Positions 25,060 through 34,856 of a stretch of DNA of 37,365 bases are shown here, one piece after another (the stretch's first letter is position 1; the number at the start of each line of letters is the position of its first letter). Location of the stretch: assembly GCA_016196605.1 (NCBI GenBank), contig JACPXJ010000002.1:1-37365 (forward strand), read 5' to 3'. Both the position numbers and the translations under genes were made by a program. This stretch comes from Candidatus Nomurabacteria bacterium (lineage in GTDB: Bacteria > Patescibacteriota > Minisyncoccia > Phycocordibacterales > UBA9973). The notes under the pieces were generated by a model. That model did not search any database. It was not told where the DNA came from and saw only the letters and a list, made by a program, of their open reading frames with translations.

Positions 25060-25319
25060 ATTGGAAACTCGCTCATTACTCTTTCAGGAGGTAAGTCCTG
25101 ACCACCTCCCAAAAAAAACAAAAACAGCGAAATAATAATCGCCGCCGCCGCAAACCCGATCAAAACATAATTCGCCTGTTTTTCATCTTTAATTGCTCCA
25201 CCAGAATATTTAATCACCCACTCTGTGATTTTTGGCGTTGCCGTTTGAAAAGATCGGGCAGAGTGTTGAAACTCTTCGCCCTCAAACACTATTTTCCCCG
25301 GTTCGTTGTTTTGGTCCAT
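25056..25319 (-). CDS. Small single-TM hypothetical protein
   Basis: ORF overlaps the pilin start by 4 nt; one hydrophobic segment. Confidence 0.6.
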   Translation of the reverse strand: MDQNNEPGKIVFEGEEFQHSARSFQTATPKITEWVIKYSGGAIKDEKQANYVLIGFAAAAIIISLFLFFLGGGQDLPPERVMSEFPI

Positions 25320-25449
25320 AACTTTCTAAAAATATTGTTGCAGTTTTGATTTTCCACAACTGTTTTAATTATATCACTTACGCCCCCTGCAAGAAAAAAG
25401 TGGACTATTTCAACAACTTATCCACCGAAAAAATCATTGAGTTCCTTAT

Positions 25450-25535
25450 TGGTGCGCGGGAGAGGAATCGCACCTCCACGCCCTTGCGGGCACTGCCACC
25501 TCAAGGCAGCTCGGCTACTGTTACGACACCCGCGC
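25450..25535 (-). tRNA. tRNA-Leu (GAG), CCA encoded
   Basis: GCGCGGG...CTGCC-TTGAGGT-GGCAG...long variable arm TGCCCGCAAGGGCGT...CCCGCGCACCA. Confidence 0.93.
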
Positions 25536-25559
25536 ATATTTAGTAGTATATCAGATTCA

Positions 25560-26030
25560 CTAAGCAGCTTTAACCTCTTCGGCTGGACCTTCTGATGCTT
25601 CTTCAGTCTCTAGATTAATTACCGAACGCATTTTTTTGCGGACATCTTTGATAGCTTTATCACGGATATAGTACAGCTTGGATCTGCGGGCCCTAGCTTT
25701 CTTGGTCACTTCAATTTTATCCACCATCGGAGAGTACAGCGGAAAAATTCTTTCCACTCCCACCCCGGACGCGATTTTTCTCACAGTGAAAGTGGCGCCG
25801 AGTTCTGTACCGTGCTTCCTTGCAAGGACAATGCCCTCAAAAGCCTGCAGTCGGTACTTTGGGGCTGATGGCTTCTTGGCTTCGCCCTTCTTGGCATCTT
25901 TTTTGTCAGCCGCTTTTTCCTCTAAAATCTTGGACCACACGATTATAGTGTCGCCTGCCTTAAAATCAAGCCGCTTGCGAGCCTCCATATCTACCGGACT
26001 CCATTTTATATTGCTTGTTATGACTGTCAT
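25560..26030 (-). CDS. rplS: 50S ribosomal protein L19
   Basis: [16 protein letters not shown]...[64 protein letters not shown]. Confidence 0.95.
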   Translation of the reverse strand: MTVITSNIKWSPVDMEARKRLDFKAGDTIIVWSKILEEKAADKKDAKKGEAKKPSAPKYRLQAFEGIVLARKHGTELGATFTVRKIASGVGVERIFPLYSPMVDKIEVTKKARARRSKLYYIRDKAIKDVRKKMRSVINLETEEASEGPAEEVKAA

Positions 26031-26119
26031 ATTAGTTCGTACACTTTAGCATAAAATATTTTTTGGGGCAAATTTAAAATAGACCAAATATCATAATAGA
26101 CACGGCCGTTGCTATTATA

Positions 26120-26839
26120 TTATCTTGTTAATTCTTTAAATTCTTTCGGCAACGATGACTCCACTTTGATAGTTTCTCCTTTTAGGTTCTTAAACTCGAT
26201 AGATTTAGCGTGAAGTGCAAGACGCTTAAAACCAGGAGGACACATACCCGCTGGATTATAAAGCGAATCGCAGGCGACTGGATGATTGATATATTTCATA
26301 TGGACGCGGATCTGATGTGTCCGGCCAGTTTTTGGCTTCACTTCCAAAAAAGTGAAGCTACCGATAATACTGATACCCTTCTGATTAACACTGATATCAG
26401 GGTCGATCTGTTTTTGATCAGTTTTTATCCGTAGGTGCTTTAGCACCCTGTATTCCGTAATCGCCTCCCGCATTTCTCCGCGCGCGCCGCGGCCAGCAAG
26501 ATACCGGCGGAAATCTCTTGGACTTCGTCCAATCGGCTTGTTGATCATTCCCCGATCATTTCGAAACGAACCGCTTACTATAGCGTTATAAATTTTCTTC
26601 ACAACTCTCTCTTGAAATTGCTTTTTGAGGGCCCCATGAGCTTTTTCATTTTTGGCTATGAGCATCACTCCTGAGGTTTCTCTATCCAAACGGTGCGCTA
26701 GTTCTGCTTTGGGATATTTTTTTCTAGCCCAGTCTAAAATTGTCCTGCCCTCTGCAATCTTGTCCGGATGAGCCAAAACACCCGAGGGCTTATCAATAGC
26801 CAAAATATCCTTGTCCTCGTATAAAACTTTGATTTTCAT
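26120..26839 (-). CDS. RluA-family pseudouridine synthase with an extra loop
   Basis: AHRLDRETSGVMLIAKN, IGRSPRDFRRY, FTFLEVKPKTGRTHQIRVHM. Confidence 0.95.
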   Translation of the reverse strand: MKIKVLYEDKDILAIDKPSGVLAHPDKIAEGRTILDWARKKYPKAELAHRLDRETSGVMLIAKNEKAHGALKKQFQERVVKKIYNAIVSGSFRNDRGMINKPIGRSPRDFRRYLAGRGARGEMREAITEYRVLKHLRIKTDQKQIDPDISVNQKGISIIGSFTFLEVKPKTGRTHQIRVHMKYINHPVACDSLYNPAGMCPPGFKRLALHAKSIEFKNLKGETIKVESSLPKEFKELTR

Positions 26840-28095
26840 AAGCTGTTGCGGCTAATAATATTTCCAATCTCCATCAACCTATCGTATTTACAAACTCTCT
26901 CCCCTCGCGCAAGCGAACCGGCTTTGATCCAATCGCACCCAAGTCCCACAGCGAGATCGGCGATAAACGTATCTGTCGTCTCACCCGACCGGTGAGATAT
27001 GAACGGCAGCCAACCCTGCTTTTTTGTCAATTGTATCGCTTCTATAGTTTCTGAAAGAGTGCCAATTTGATTTAATTTTATCAGTATCGAATTTACAGAT
27101 TTCTTTTCCACGGCAGTCTTTATCCTTTCTATATTTGTAACAGTCAAGTCGTCACCGACAATTTTTATCTTTTTACCCATTCTTTCAGTCATTTCAGTAA
27201 AACCCTGCCAATCATCCTCCGCTAGAGGGTCTTCAATAAAAACAATGGGATATATATCAACTAATTTTTCATACCAATCAATCATTTTTTTATTTGTATT
27301 TTTTTCTTCTACTCCGGATATCTTTAGCTCATATATGCCATTTTTGTAAAAACTAGAGGCAGCGGCATCTATTCCGATTTTGACTTGGTCAAAAGAATAG
27401 CCAGAATCTGCAATCGCCTGCCTAATAAGTTCAAAGGCTTCTTCGTTGGAGGTTAATTTTGGAGCAAATCCACCCTCATCTCCGACACTTACCGCATAAC
27501 CTTTAGTTTGCAATATTTTTTTTAAGGAATAAATGATTTCTGCCGCAGCTTCTATTTTTCTGGCAAAAGAATCAAGGCCGACCGGCGCGAGCATGAATTC
27601 CTGCAGGTCAAGTCCGCTGTCGGCATGCTCGCCCCCGTTTATTATGTTCAGCATGGGTTGCGGCAGATTGAAAATTTTATTGCCTGCAAGATTTCCCAGA
27701 TATTCGTAAAGCTCAATTTTCTTTTCTGCCGCGCAAGCTCTGGCAAAAGCTAAGGAAACTCCAAGAATGGCATTCGCGCCGAGCCGTGATTTATTTTCTG
27801 TCCCGTCTAGTTTTATAAGACTTTGATCAAGCGCTGACTGATTAAATTCTTTACCTTTTATGTGGCCATAAATTTCAGTATTCACGTTATCGATTGCCTT
27901 AAGCACCCCAAGTCCGTTATATCTGCCCTCATCATGATCGCGCAACTCGCAAGCTTCATGGACGCCAGCGCTTCTGCCGGAAGGTACGGACGCTCTGCCA
28001 GAAATAGCATTCTCTAGTTCACAAGAAACTTCTATCGTTGGCTCGCCACGCGAATCGATAATTTCCGCGGCTTTAATAGATATTATTTTTGACAT
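26836..28095 (-). CDS. eno: Enolase
   Basis: EIIDSRGEPTIEV, GDEGGFAPKL, FIEDPLAEDDW, SHRSGETTDTFIADLAVG. Confidence 0.98.
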   Translation of the reverse strand: MSKIISIKAAEIIDSRGEPTIEVSCELENAISGRASVPSGRSAGVHEACELRDHDEGRYNGLGVLKAIDNVNTEIYGHIKGKEFNQSALDQSLIKLDGTENKSRLGANAILGVSLAFARACAAEKKIELYEYLGNLAGNKIFNLPQPMLNIINGGEHADSGLDLQEFMLAPVGLDSFARKIEAAAEIIYSLKKILQTKGYAVSVGDEGGFAPKLTSNEEAFELIRQAIADSGYSFDQVKIGIDAAASSFYKNGIYELKISGVEEKNTNKKMIDWYEKLVDIYPIVFIEDPLAEDDWQGFTEMTERMGKKIKIVGDDLTVTNIERIKTAVEKKSVNSILIKLNQIGTLSETIEAIQLTKKQGWLPFISHRSGETTDTFIADLAVGLGCDWIKAGSLARGERVCKYDRLMEIGNIISRNSL

Positions 28096-28098
28096 ATC

Positions 28099-28902
28099 TT
28101 ATAAAGGATTAATTATGGCATGGCTGTCAATGTGCCGCTCAGCTTCAAGTACGATTTTCTTCATAACAATTATGGCTTCTACGGGATACTTGCCAGAAGC
28201 GGTTTCTTCAGAAAGCATGACGGCGTCGGACCCTTCTAAGATAGCATACGCCACATCAGTCACTTCTGCTCTAGTTGGCAATTTCTTTTCAACCATTGAA
28301 AGAAGCATCTGGGTCGCCACTATTACCGGCTTTCCGGATTTTTTACACATTTTAATTATCTTATCCTGAATAAAAGGCATCCTCTCAAGAGGCACTTCGT
28401 TCCCCAGGTCGCCTCTCGCGACCATGACTGCATCTGACGCATCAATAATCTCTCCTAGAAATTCTAGAGCCATCTTTCTTTCTATTTTTGCGATTATTTT
28501 TTGCTTTCCAGAAAATTGTTTTACGAAACTGCGGCATTTTTCTATGTCAGAAGCTCCCGTGACAAACGATACAGCAACGTATTCTATGCCGTGTTCCGCC
28601 GCAAACTTTAAAAACTCAATATCTTTGAGAGTAATAGCAGAAATATTCTTTTTTTCATATGTATGATCTCTTCCTTCTTGGATTCTTGGTCCGGGCAAAT
28701 CGGCGATTATCGGAATTCTCCGATTAAACCCCTTCGACAGTTCTCGAATAAGTTTTATTTCTTCTTTTCTTTTATCGAGATCACTCCATGAAAAATTCAT
28801 CCTTACCGCATCCAGATTATTTTCAATCATGGATTTAAGAATCTCCGGATGAGACGAAGCCGGGCCTATGGTAGCGATAATTTGCGCCTTTGAATTTTTC
28901 AT
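28099..28902 (-). CDS. pyk: Minimal pyruvate kinase-like TIM barrel (no B or C domain)
   Basis: ATIGPASSHPE, AVRMNFSW, AVMVARGDLGNEVPLERMPFIQDKII, MLLSMVEKKLPTRAEVTDVAYAILEGSDAVMLSEETASGKYP; only 267 aa. Confidence 0.85.
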   Translation of the reverse strand: MKNSKAQIIATIGPASSHPEILKSMIENNLDAVRMNFSWSDLDKRKEEIKLIRELSKGFNRRIPIIADLPGPRIQEGRDHTYEKKNISAITLKDIEFLKFAAEHGIEYVAVSFVTGASDIEKCRSFVKQFSGKQKIIAKIERKMALEFLGEIIDASDAVMVARGDLGNEVPLERMPFIQDKIIKMCKKSGKPVIVATQMLLSMVEKKLPTRAEVTDVAYAILEGSDAVMLSEETASGKYPVEAIIVMKKIVLEAERHIDSHAIINPL

Positions 28903-29531
28903 GCTGGCACTTGTGATTTAGTTTCTCTAACTTCTTTGTTTAGAATGTGCCCCTCGAGGTCCAAATCGTAAATGAAAAGCGCGCCAAACGGCATCTGAAA
29001 ATCCGCTATGCCGTCCTCAGATATATTTTCTATATATTTAACGAGCGCTCGAAGTGAATTCCCATGCGCCACAACAAGGACATTTTTTTCTTCCTTTAGG
29101 GCTGGCAATACTTTTTTAAGAAAAAAAGGAACGACTCTTTCATATACCATTTTAAGAGTCTCGCCATTTGGCACGGGATAATCCCAAGCTCGGCGCAACT
29201 TATTAAATTTTTCTTCGCCGAGAGATTTCTCTAAATCCCATTTATTCATACCGGTGTATTCTCCATAATCGCGTTCATTTAAAGCCGCAGAGTGAACGGT
29301 TGGCACTTTTTCTAAATTGCAGACATTGAGGATGCAGGATAAAGTCTCAATCGAACGCACTTCCATAGAAGCAAAAGCTTGGTCTATTTTAATATCTTTG
29401 ATAATCAAACCCATGTCCTCAGATTTCTTGAAGCCATATTCAGTCAAATGCGCATCATATTGGCCGGTCCAAAGGCCTAATTTGTTCCATTCTGATTCGT
29501 GATGCCTGGCGATGATGAGTTTGCCTTTCAT
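28899..29531 (-). CDS. gpmA: 2,3-bisphosphoglycerate-dependent phosphoglycerate mutase
   Basis: ARHHESEWNKLGLWTGQYDAHLTEYG, LNERDYGEYTGMNK, VAHGNSLRALVKYIE. Confidence 0.93.
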   Translation of the reverse strand: MKGKLIIARHHESEWNKLGLWTGQYDAHLTEYGFKKSEDMGLIIKDIKIDQAFASMEVRSIETLSCILNVCNLEKVPTVHSAALNERDYGEYTGMNKWDLEKSLGEEKFNKLRRAWDYPVPNGETLKMVYERVVPFFLKKVLPALKEEKNVLVVAHGNSLRALVKYIENISEDGIADFQMPFGALFIYDLDLEGHILNKEVRETKSQVPA

Positions 29532-29533
29532 AA

Positions 29534-30508
29534 TTATTTGTTCACTATATTTTTTGGTGTCTTTCCTTCGAGGAAATCAATAATGTTTTGAGCAGCTATT
29601 TCAGCCATTTGATTGCGTGCCTCAATGCTCGCCGAAGCAATATGCGGAGTGAGAATGACATTATCTAGTCGGAGCAGTCCCGGTGCGATGTCCGGCTCAA
29701 ATTCAAATACATCAAGAGCGGCGGCGCTAATAACTTTTTTTTGTAAGGCTTCTAAGAGATCTTTTTCATCTACCACCGCTCCGCGAGAAGTATTAATCAG
29801 GAAGCTAGCCGGCTTCATGAGTGAAAGATTGCTTTTGTTTATGAGATGTTTAGTTGAATCAAGCAAAGGAACATGCAAGCTGACCACATCCGATATTTTT
29901 AATATTTCTTCAACTGATTTCAGGTAGACGGCCCCATGCTCCTTTTCGATCCGCTCATTTCTTACAAGATCAGTATAGAGAATCTTCATACCCAAACCTT
30001 TGGAATAATATGCCACCCGCTCGCCAATCCTTCCGGCGCCGATGAGGCCAAGAGTTTTACCCAGAATGTCTGTGCCGATAAAATTCATAGCTCTCCAGCC
30101 TTTATACTTGCCTTGACGCACAAATTCGTCAGCTTCGACAATCCTGGCTGCGAGAGCAAGCATAAGAGCAATCGTATGTTCTGCTACAGCTTCAGAAGAC
30201 ATATCAGCAGGCGCATTGGCAATGTGTATGTTTCTCTTTTTCGCTTCCATAACATCGATATTGTCATAACCAGTAGCATAGTTGGCATACAATTTTATAC
30301 TCGGAACAGCATCGAAGACATGCCTATCTATTTTATCGGTTAAAAAACAAAGTACCGCATCATAGTCCTTATTTTTAAGAAATTTTATTAGTTTTCTCTG
30401 CGTGAGTATGGATTCTTTTGGGTTGCTATCTATTAAATACCCTTTATCTTTGAGCATTTTTATTCCTATTTCAGGAATTTTTCCAGTTATAAAAATACTT
30501 TTTGTCAT
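29534..30508 (-). CDS. D-2-hydroxyacid dehydrogenase (glyoxylate/hydroxypyruvate reductase-like)
   Basis: YATGYDNIDV, GKTLGLIGAGRIGERVAYYSKGLGMKILY, NTSRGAVVDEKDLLEAL, LTPHIASAS. Confidence 0.93.
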   Translation of the reverse strand: MTKSIFITGKIPEIGIKMLKDKGYLIDSNPKESILTQRKLIKFLKNKDYDAVLCFLTDKIDRHVFDAVPSIKLYANYATGYDNIDVMEAKKRNIHIANAPADMSSEAVAEHTIALMLALAARIVEADEFVRQGKYKGWRAMNFIGTDILGKTLGLIGAGRIGERVAYYSKGLGMKILYTDLVRNERIEKEHGAVYLKSVEEILKISDVVSLHVPLLDSTKHLINKSNLSLMKPASFLINTSRGAVVDEKDLLEALQKKVISAAALDVFEFEPDIAPGLLRLDNVILTPHIASASIEARNQMAEIAAQNIIDFLEGKTPKNIVNK

Positions 30509-30564
30509 GGACGCATTTTAACATTTATTAATGCCTATTGCATCAGCGCAAATACGGAAAAAAG

Positions 30565-30957
30565 TTAGCTGAAATTAATTACAAAATTATACATTCCCAT
30601 AGAGCATACTCCCTGTATCGGAACGCCTACCTTCGGTATGCCAAGATCGATTTCTGTTTCTCCAGTTTGAGGTAAAATCTTTTGGAATCCTATAGAACGA
30701 ATGACAAGCGACAGAGAACAATTATAAGTGCCGCTTGTTTTCATGATAAGTTTAGTTGGTATGCCTGCTTGAGCATCAGATATTTGTGGAAAATAGCCGC
30801 CTTGGGTGTTAATGGTAATATATTGGACACCGTCTTTTATTACTATGCTTTGTGGCTCCCCCGCGCCAGTACTATCTTTTCTTGAGCCACCTGTAAAAAT
30901 GATAACAGCAGTAGCGACAAGCGCGAGAGTGATTATGACTAATACGGTTTTGTTCAT
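30565..30957 (-). CDS. Membrane-anchored cupredoxin-like protein
   Basis: N-terminal TM, GYFPQISDAQAGIPTKLIMKTSGTYNCSLSLVI...VQGVCSMGM-type ending (QGVCSMGMYNFVINF). Confidence 0.75.
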   Translation of the reverse strand: MNKTVLVIITLALVATAVIIFTGGSRKDSTGAGEPQSIVIKDGVQYITINTQGGYFPQISDAQAGIPTKLIMKTSGTYNCSLSLVIRSIGFQKILPQTGETEIDLGIPKVGVPIQGVCSMGMYNFVINFS

Positions 30958-30976
30958 ATAAAGATTATATTAGAAA

Positions 30977-32017
30977 TTAAATGCTAAATAATGGACTAAT
31001 GATACCTATACCAGCCAACCCTGCCAGTAACGCAAATATGCCAAGTCCTATTACTACCACTCCGGCTGATTTAAAGAAAAGAGGCGCATGTTTCCCATGA
31101 GCGAAAGATGCTGACCCAAAGGAGAGCAATGCAAGCACCGGCAGAGTTCCGAGGGCAAAAGCGAACATAATGAGCATTCCAGTAATGAAAGACCCGCTCC
31201 CGATGGCCGCTATCTGCATTGATTGAGTAAATCCGCAAGGTAAGAAGAAAGTCCCGAACCCCACAACAAGCGGAGTGAGGGTTTTGTGCTCAATCTTCCT
31301 AAAAACAGAAGAAACCTTCTGAAAGATTCCGGCAGGCAATGCGATTTTATTTTTCATAAATACTCCAACTAAATTCAAACCAAGCATTAACATCACAATC
31401 GATGCCGCAATCCCAAGTATGGCTGTAAAAGTAAAATTAATGCCGATAGCGTTGCCGACCAACCCGAGAATTCCGCCCAAGATAGCAAAACTTGCCAGTC
31501 TTCCCGCGTGAAATAGCATGAAAGTTTTGGTATCGCTCTTATTTTCATCTTTGTTATCTTGTGATATTTTAGCTGAAAGCGATAATACTAATCCGCCAAC
31601 TATTGCCAAGCAACTTGAAACTGAGGCAATAAGGCCAATAATAAAACCGGTCGCCGAGGTTGTTTTGCCGCCAAGGCCAAAATTGAGAATACCTGACTTT
31701 TGCAGCATAAAGAACAGAATCAAAAACACAAGACCGATCGGTATGGCTTTCCAAATCACGTTATCTGCCTTAGCTAGGTCTTGCCTAGCTATTTTATCTA
31801 CTGAAAGAGTGTAGCCGTTTGACTTAATTTTTTCATTCAGAATGTCCGCAATTTCTTCAGGACTTTTTCCGCTTTCAGTTTCCACTTCGACAGTTTCTTT
31901 TTTTAAATCCACCCGGACGCTTTTTGTCAGATTCTCTTCTCTCAGAACATCTTCAATCAATATTTTGCATGAGGCGCAGTGGGTTCCAGAGACATGAAAT
32001 ATGTATGTTTTTAACAT
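30977..32017 (-). CDS. HMA domain fused to a DsbD/TauE-SafE-like membrane domain
   Basis: GTHCASCKILIEDVL metal-binding motif followed by about six TM helices with SCLAIVGGLVLSLSAK and FFLPCGFTQSMQ. Confidence 0.85.
   Translation of the reverse strand: MLKTYIFHVSGTHCASCKILIEDVLREENLTKSVRVDLKKETVEVETESGKSPEEIADILNEKIKSNGYTLSVDKIARQDLAKADNVIWKAIPIGLVFLILFFMLQKSGILNFGLGGKTTSATGFIIGLIASVSSCLAIVGGLVLSLSAKISQDNKDENKSDTKTFMLFHAGRLASFAILGGILGLVGNAIGINFTFTAILGIAASIVMLMLGLNLVGVFMKNKIALPAGIFQKVSSVFRKIEHKTLTPLVVGFGTFFLPCGFTQSMQIAAIGSGSFITGMLIMFAFALGTLPVLALLSFGSASFAHGKHAPLFFKSAGVVVIGLGIFALLAGLAGIGIISPLFSI
31772..31792. repeat. Palindrome TAGCTAGG-TCTTG-CCTAGCTA within the HMA-TauE gene
   Basis: 8-bp perfect arms; same core as the tsaC palindrome; encodes IARQDLA. 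Confidence 0.85.
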
Positions 32018-32125
32018 TGAACCTACAACTTATCATGAAAAATTGTTTTACGCAATCCGCTCTTTTAATTGTAATGACTTACGCTATAGCGTGATAATGT
32101 ACAATTTTTTTACGCTGTCAATAAT

Positions 32126-32656
32126 CTAAATAGCCGCTTTCTCTGGAGCTCTGTCATTATTTGTTTCGATAAATTCCTTAATCTTTGCTTCATCGATTGT
32201 TTCCAGCTTCAGAAGATAACCCCAGGACGTCAAAGCGACCGGCACATCAAGATCTTTCCGCGCCAGCATTATTTTCTTGCCGTCAGAACTTGTAAAAGCT
32301 TCTCTGATTTTGTCTATTTCGCTTTGTTCCAAGCCTTCCCTGTACCACACGACCGCCGCGCCATGTTCCATGCTGTGTAATATCAACTCGTCAGGGATAA
32401 ATTCAGTTTTCATCCCAGGCCCGGCCACACCTACCCAATGAGGTCCAGAAGTTGGAGGATTCGATTTATAGGGGGGATGTGTCTGATTGCGGCCCACATG
32501 TCCTGCGCCCTCATCAGGAATCTTTTCACCCAGCATCGGTTTGCTAAGTCTTACGCTGTTGTCCGCCACATTCTTGCTAGACAGCCATGTTCCAGCAACT
32601 ATAATAACTAATGTTAGCAACACAACTCCTATAATAATTTTGTGTTCGGTTTTCAT
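32126..32656 (-). CDS. DUF3105 family protein
   Basis: HPPYKSNPPTSGPHWVGVAGPG, LILHSMEHGAAVVWY. Confidence 0.85.
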   Translation of the reverse strand: MKTEHKIIIGVVLLTLVIIVAGTWLSSKNVADNSVRLSKPMLGEKIPDEGAGHVGRNQTHPPYKSNPPTSGPHWVGVAGPGMKTEFIPDELILHSMEHGAAVVWYREGLEQSEIDKIREAFTSSDGKKIMLARKDLDVPVALTSWGYLLKLETIDEAKIKEFIETNNDRAPEKAAI

Positions 32657-32696
32657 AATTTTTATTCGTAATTCGTAATTAATAATTCTTGATTAC

Positions 32697-33353
32697 TTAC
32701 GCTCCGCAACCAGTCCCTTCTGTTTTTGGAAACCAATAGCCATTTACTTTCTCTGCTTGCTTATACATATCTTCTTCTATTGCTCCCTGTGAAGCCATCA
32801 GTTCCATCAACCCTAGCATTGCCATCCCGTGGTTGCAATCGGGAAAGTAAGTTGAATTCTTGCAGCAGGGCCGGAAAATTTTTTTGGATACTTTTTCCAC
32901 CAGCGCCTGCTCTCTATCGGTGAGAGTTATCCATCTATGCATACTGTAATGATCCATTACGTTTCCTTTGGCTAAAGTCCAGCCACCGGTCGAAGCGAAT
33001 CTCTCCGCTCCGCCATATCTAGGGTCCATCATCGGGCCTTCTTTTAGAACAGGGTTGTCATTGCTTAACCCGAATGCCCAAAGCATGTTGAGCATCATTC
33101 CCGCATTTTCTTCCGTAATCGTAATATTACCCCCGTCATTATAGAACAATTCTTTATCCGCTTCACTGAGCCCTCCCCGGTTTTTATAAAGATTTTCGAA
33201 TTTTTCTCCATCAATTACTCCCGCTTCCACCATCTTTGCGCCCAGCCGTCCCCACTTGAGCGCAAATACCCGATCCACCGGCGCCAAACCGAGAGCGGTG
33301 ATTATCAAAACTATCAGCCCTCCATAAAGCGATTCTTTTATTATTTTTTTCAT
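32697..33353 (-). CDS. Uncharacterised exported protein with Cys/His-rich C-terminal part
   Basis: N-terminal signal/TM; IFRPCCKNSTYFPDCNHGMAMLGLMELMASQGAIEEDMYKQAEKVNGYWFP. Confidence 0.75.
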   Translation of the reverse strand: MKKIIKESLYGGLIVLIITALGLAPVDRVFALKWGRLGAKMVEAGVIDGEKFENLYKNRGGLSEADKELFYNDGGNITITEENAGMMLNMLWAFGLSNDNPVLKEGPMMDPRYGGAERFASTGGWTLAKGNVMDHYSMHRWITLTDREQALVEKVSKKIFRPCCKNSTYFPDCNHGMAMLGLMELMASQGAIEEDMYKQAEKVNGYWFPKTEGTGCGA

Positions 33354-33354
33354 A

Positions 33355-33480
33355 TTAGCAACAGTCTTTTAGCTTATTTTCTAATGTTTCTGCTTCTTTG
33401 TTTTCCGCTTTGCCTTTGTTTTTAATTCTTCTAATTCTTGAGAGTATTTTTTTAACAATCGATATTGTTATATAAATCAT
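33355..33480 (-). CDS. Small ORF (about 41 aa) with C-terminal DCC
   Basis: MIYITISIVKKILSRIRRIKNKGKAENKEAETLENKLKDCC fills the gap between neighbouring genes. Confidence 0.4.
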   Translation of the reverse strand: MIYITISIVKKILSRIRRIKNKGKAENKEAETLENKLKDCC

Positions 33481-33482
33481 AA

Positions 33483-34262
33483 TTATATGAAGAAGATTAA
33501 TACACCGATAATAATCATGGCAATTCCGGTCCATAGATGAAGTCCGCTTATATTCTCCCGTTTCCATGTTTCCACTTTTTCAACCATTTCTTTTTTGGCG
33601 GCAATAAATAAGACTGCCGCAAGCGGGATAATCAGGATCAGATTGTAGAGCAACAGATAGCCAAAACCGCTCATGTAAGTCACTTGGTCTTTCAGCAGTC
33701 CGATAATCATGAGGTACGGGCCGCCCATGCATGGGAACTGGCACAATCCAACTAGAATCCCAAGTCCGAATACTGCCGGACAGGATGCCTGATCCATCAG
33801 CTTGCCCATTGGTCCCTTGAGAAAAGTGGGAATTTTTAGCTTAACCGGAAATGCCGGAAAGAACCGGTTTATAAGGTTAACAACTCCGAATACTATGAGA
33901 ATTGTTGCTCCCAATTTCCCCATGAAATGCGGAGTGTTGAAGATGTGCAGAACTTTCAGAATTCCCAAACCTATCAGAAAATATGCTGTGAATATTCCGG
34001 CGATATACGTTCCGCCTAATTGAAGAATTTTTGTCCGGCTCATCTGTATCCCAAAGAGAAAAGCGATAGTGATGAGAAGAATGGAGAACGAGCACGGGTG
34101 CACGCTGTCTAAAACTGCCGATACTAAAAGAAGCGGCAAAAGCCAGGTACCTTCCCTGCTCAAGTCCCAGATAAATGAGGCCGTCCATGGGCTATTTTTC
34201 AGAATAATAATAGCGATTAAAGCGACAAGCAAAATACCAATCGTAATAATAATTTTTTTCAT
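33483..34262 (-). CDS. CcdA/DsbD-like thiol-disulfide transporter membrane protein
   Basis: DSVHPCSFSILLITIAFLFG and LGILVGLCQFPCMGGPYLMIIGLL. Confidence 0.88.
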   Translation of the reverse strand: MKKIIITIGILLVALIAIIILKNSPWTASFIWDLSREGTWLLPLLLVSAVLDSVHPCSFSILLITIAFLFGIQMSRTKILQLGGTYIAGIFTAYFLIGLGILKVLHIFNTPHFMGKLGATILIVFGVVNLINRFFPAFPVKLKIPTFLKGPMGKLMDQASCPAVFGLGILVGLCQFPCMGGPYLMIIGLLKDQVTYMSGFGYLLLYNLILIIPLAAVLFIAAKKEMVEKVETWKRENISGLHLWTGIAMIIIGVLIFFI

Positions 34263-34268
34263 GCAGTT

Positions 34269-34778
34269 TTAAGGAGTTACATTTGCTTTAACCTCGAATT
34301 GAAGCCTGTTCCCGCTCTCATCTTCGAGATAAATAAACCTATTAATCATCCCGACACCGGCCGGGCCATGGGCGTTCGGATCGTAAACAACTTCGATGCT
34401 TAAGGACCCCCCAGCTTTTACAATTTCATTCGCTCGGGTGGCACCTCCACCATGCCCCGGCATCCCAAAGGGACCCTTCTTTGTTCCATCCGCTCTGACG
34501 ATGTACGCATTCGTACACATACATGAAGTGCTTAAGCTGGATATTTTTATATTCTCATTGGAAGAATTATTCACGCTGAATACTTTGCTCACATTCCCAT
34601 TCTTCATCGAGATAGTTCCAAAATCATAGAAAGTCTCCGTGGGAGCAAAAATTCCTTCGATTCTTGCCGGATGCGATTTTGCGCTTAATTCTTCTTTTTC
34701 TGTATATTTGCTCCACCATACCAGGCTGGCTATCCCTATAACAATCACAATCAACGATATAATAGTCTTTTCGTTCAT
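34269..34778 (-). CDS. DUF1573 family exported protein
   Basis: FYDFGTISMKNGNVSKVFSVNNSSNENIKISSLSTSCMCTNAYI. Confidence 0.88.
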   Translation of the reverse strand: MNEKTIISLIVIVIGIASLVWWSKYTEKEELSAKSHPARIEGIFAPTETFYDFGTISMKNGNVSKVFSVNNSSNENIKISSLSTSCMCTNAYIVRADGTKKGPFGMPGHGGGATRANEIVKAGGSLSIEVVYDPNAHGPAGVGMINRFIYLEDESGNRLQFEVKANVTP

Positions 34779-34856
34779 AGATTTTAATTATTAACATAGT
34801 AAAAAATCCTTTTATGAGGATTTGAAAGACACAGCTAAAATTTTACGACAAAATAC

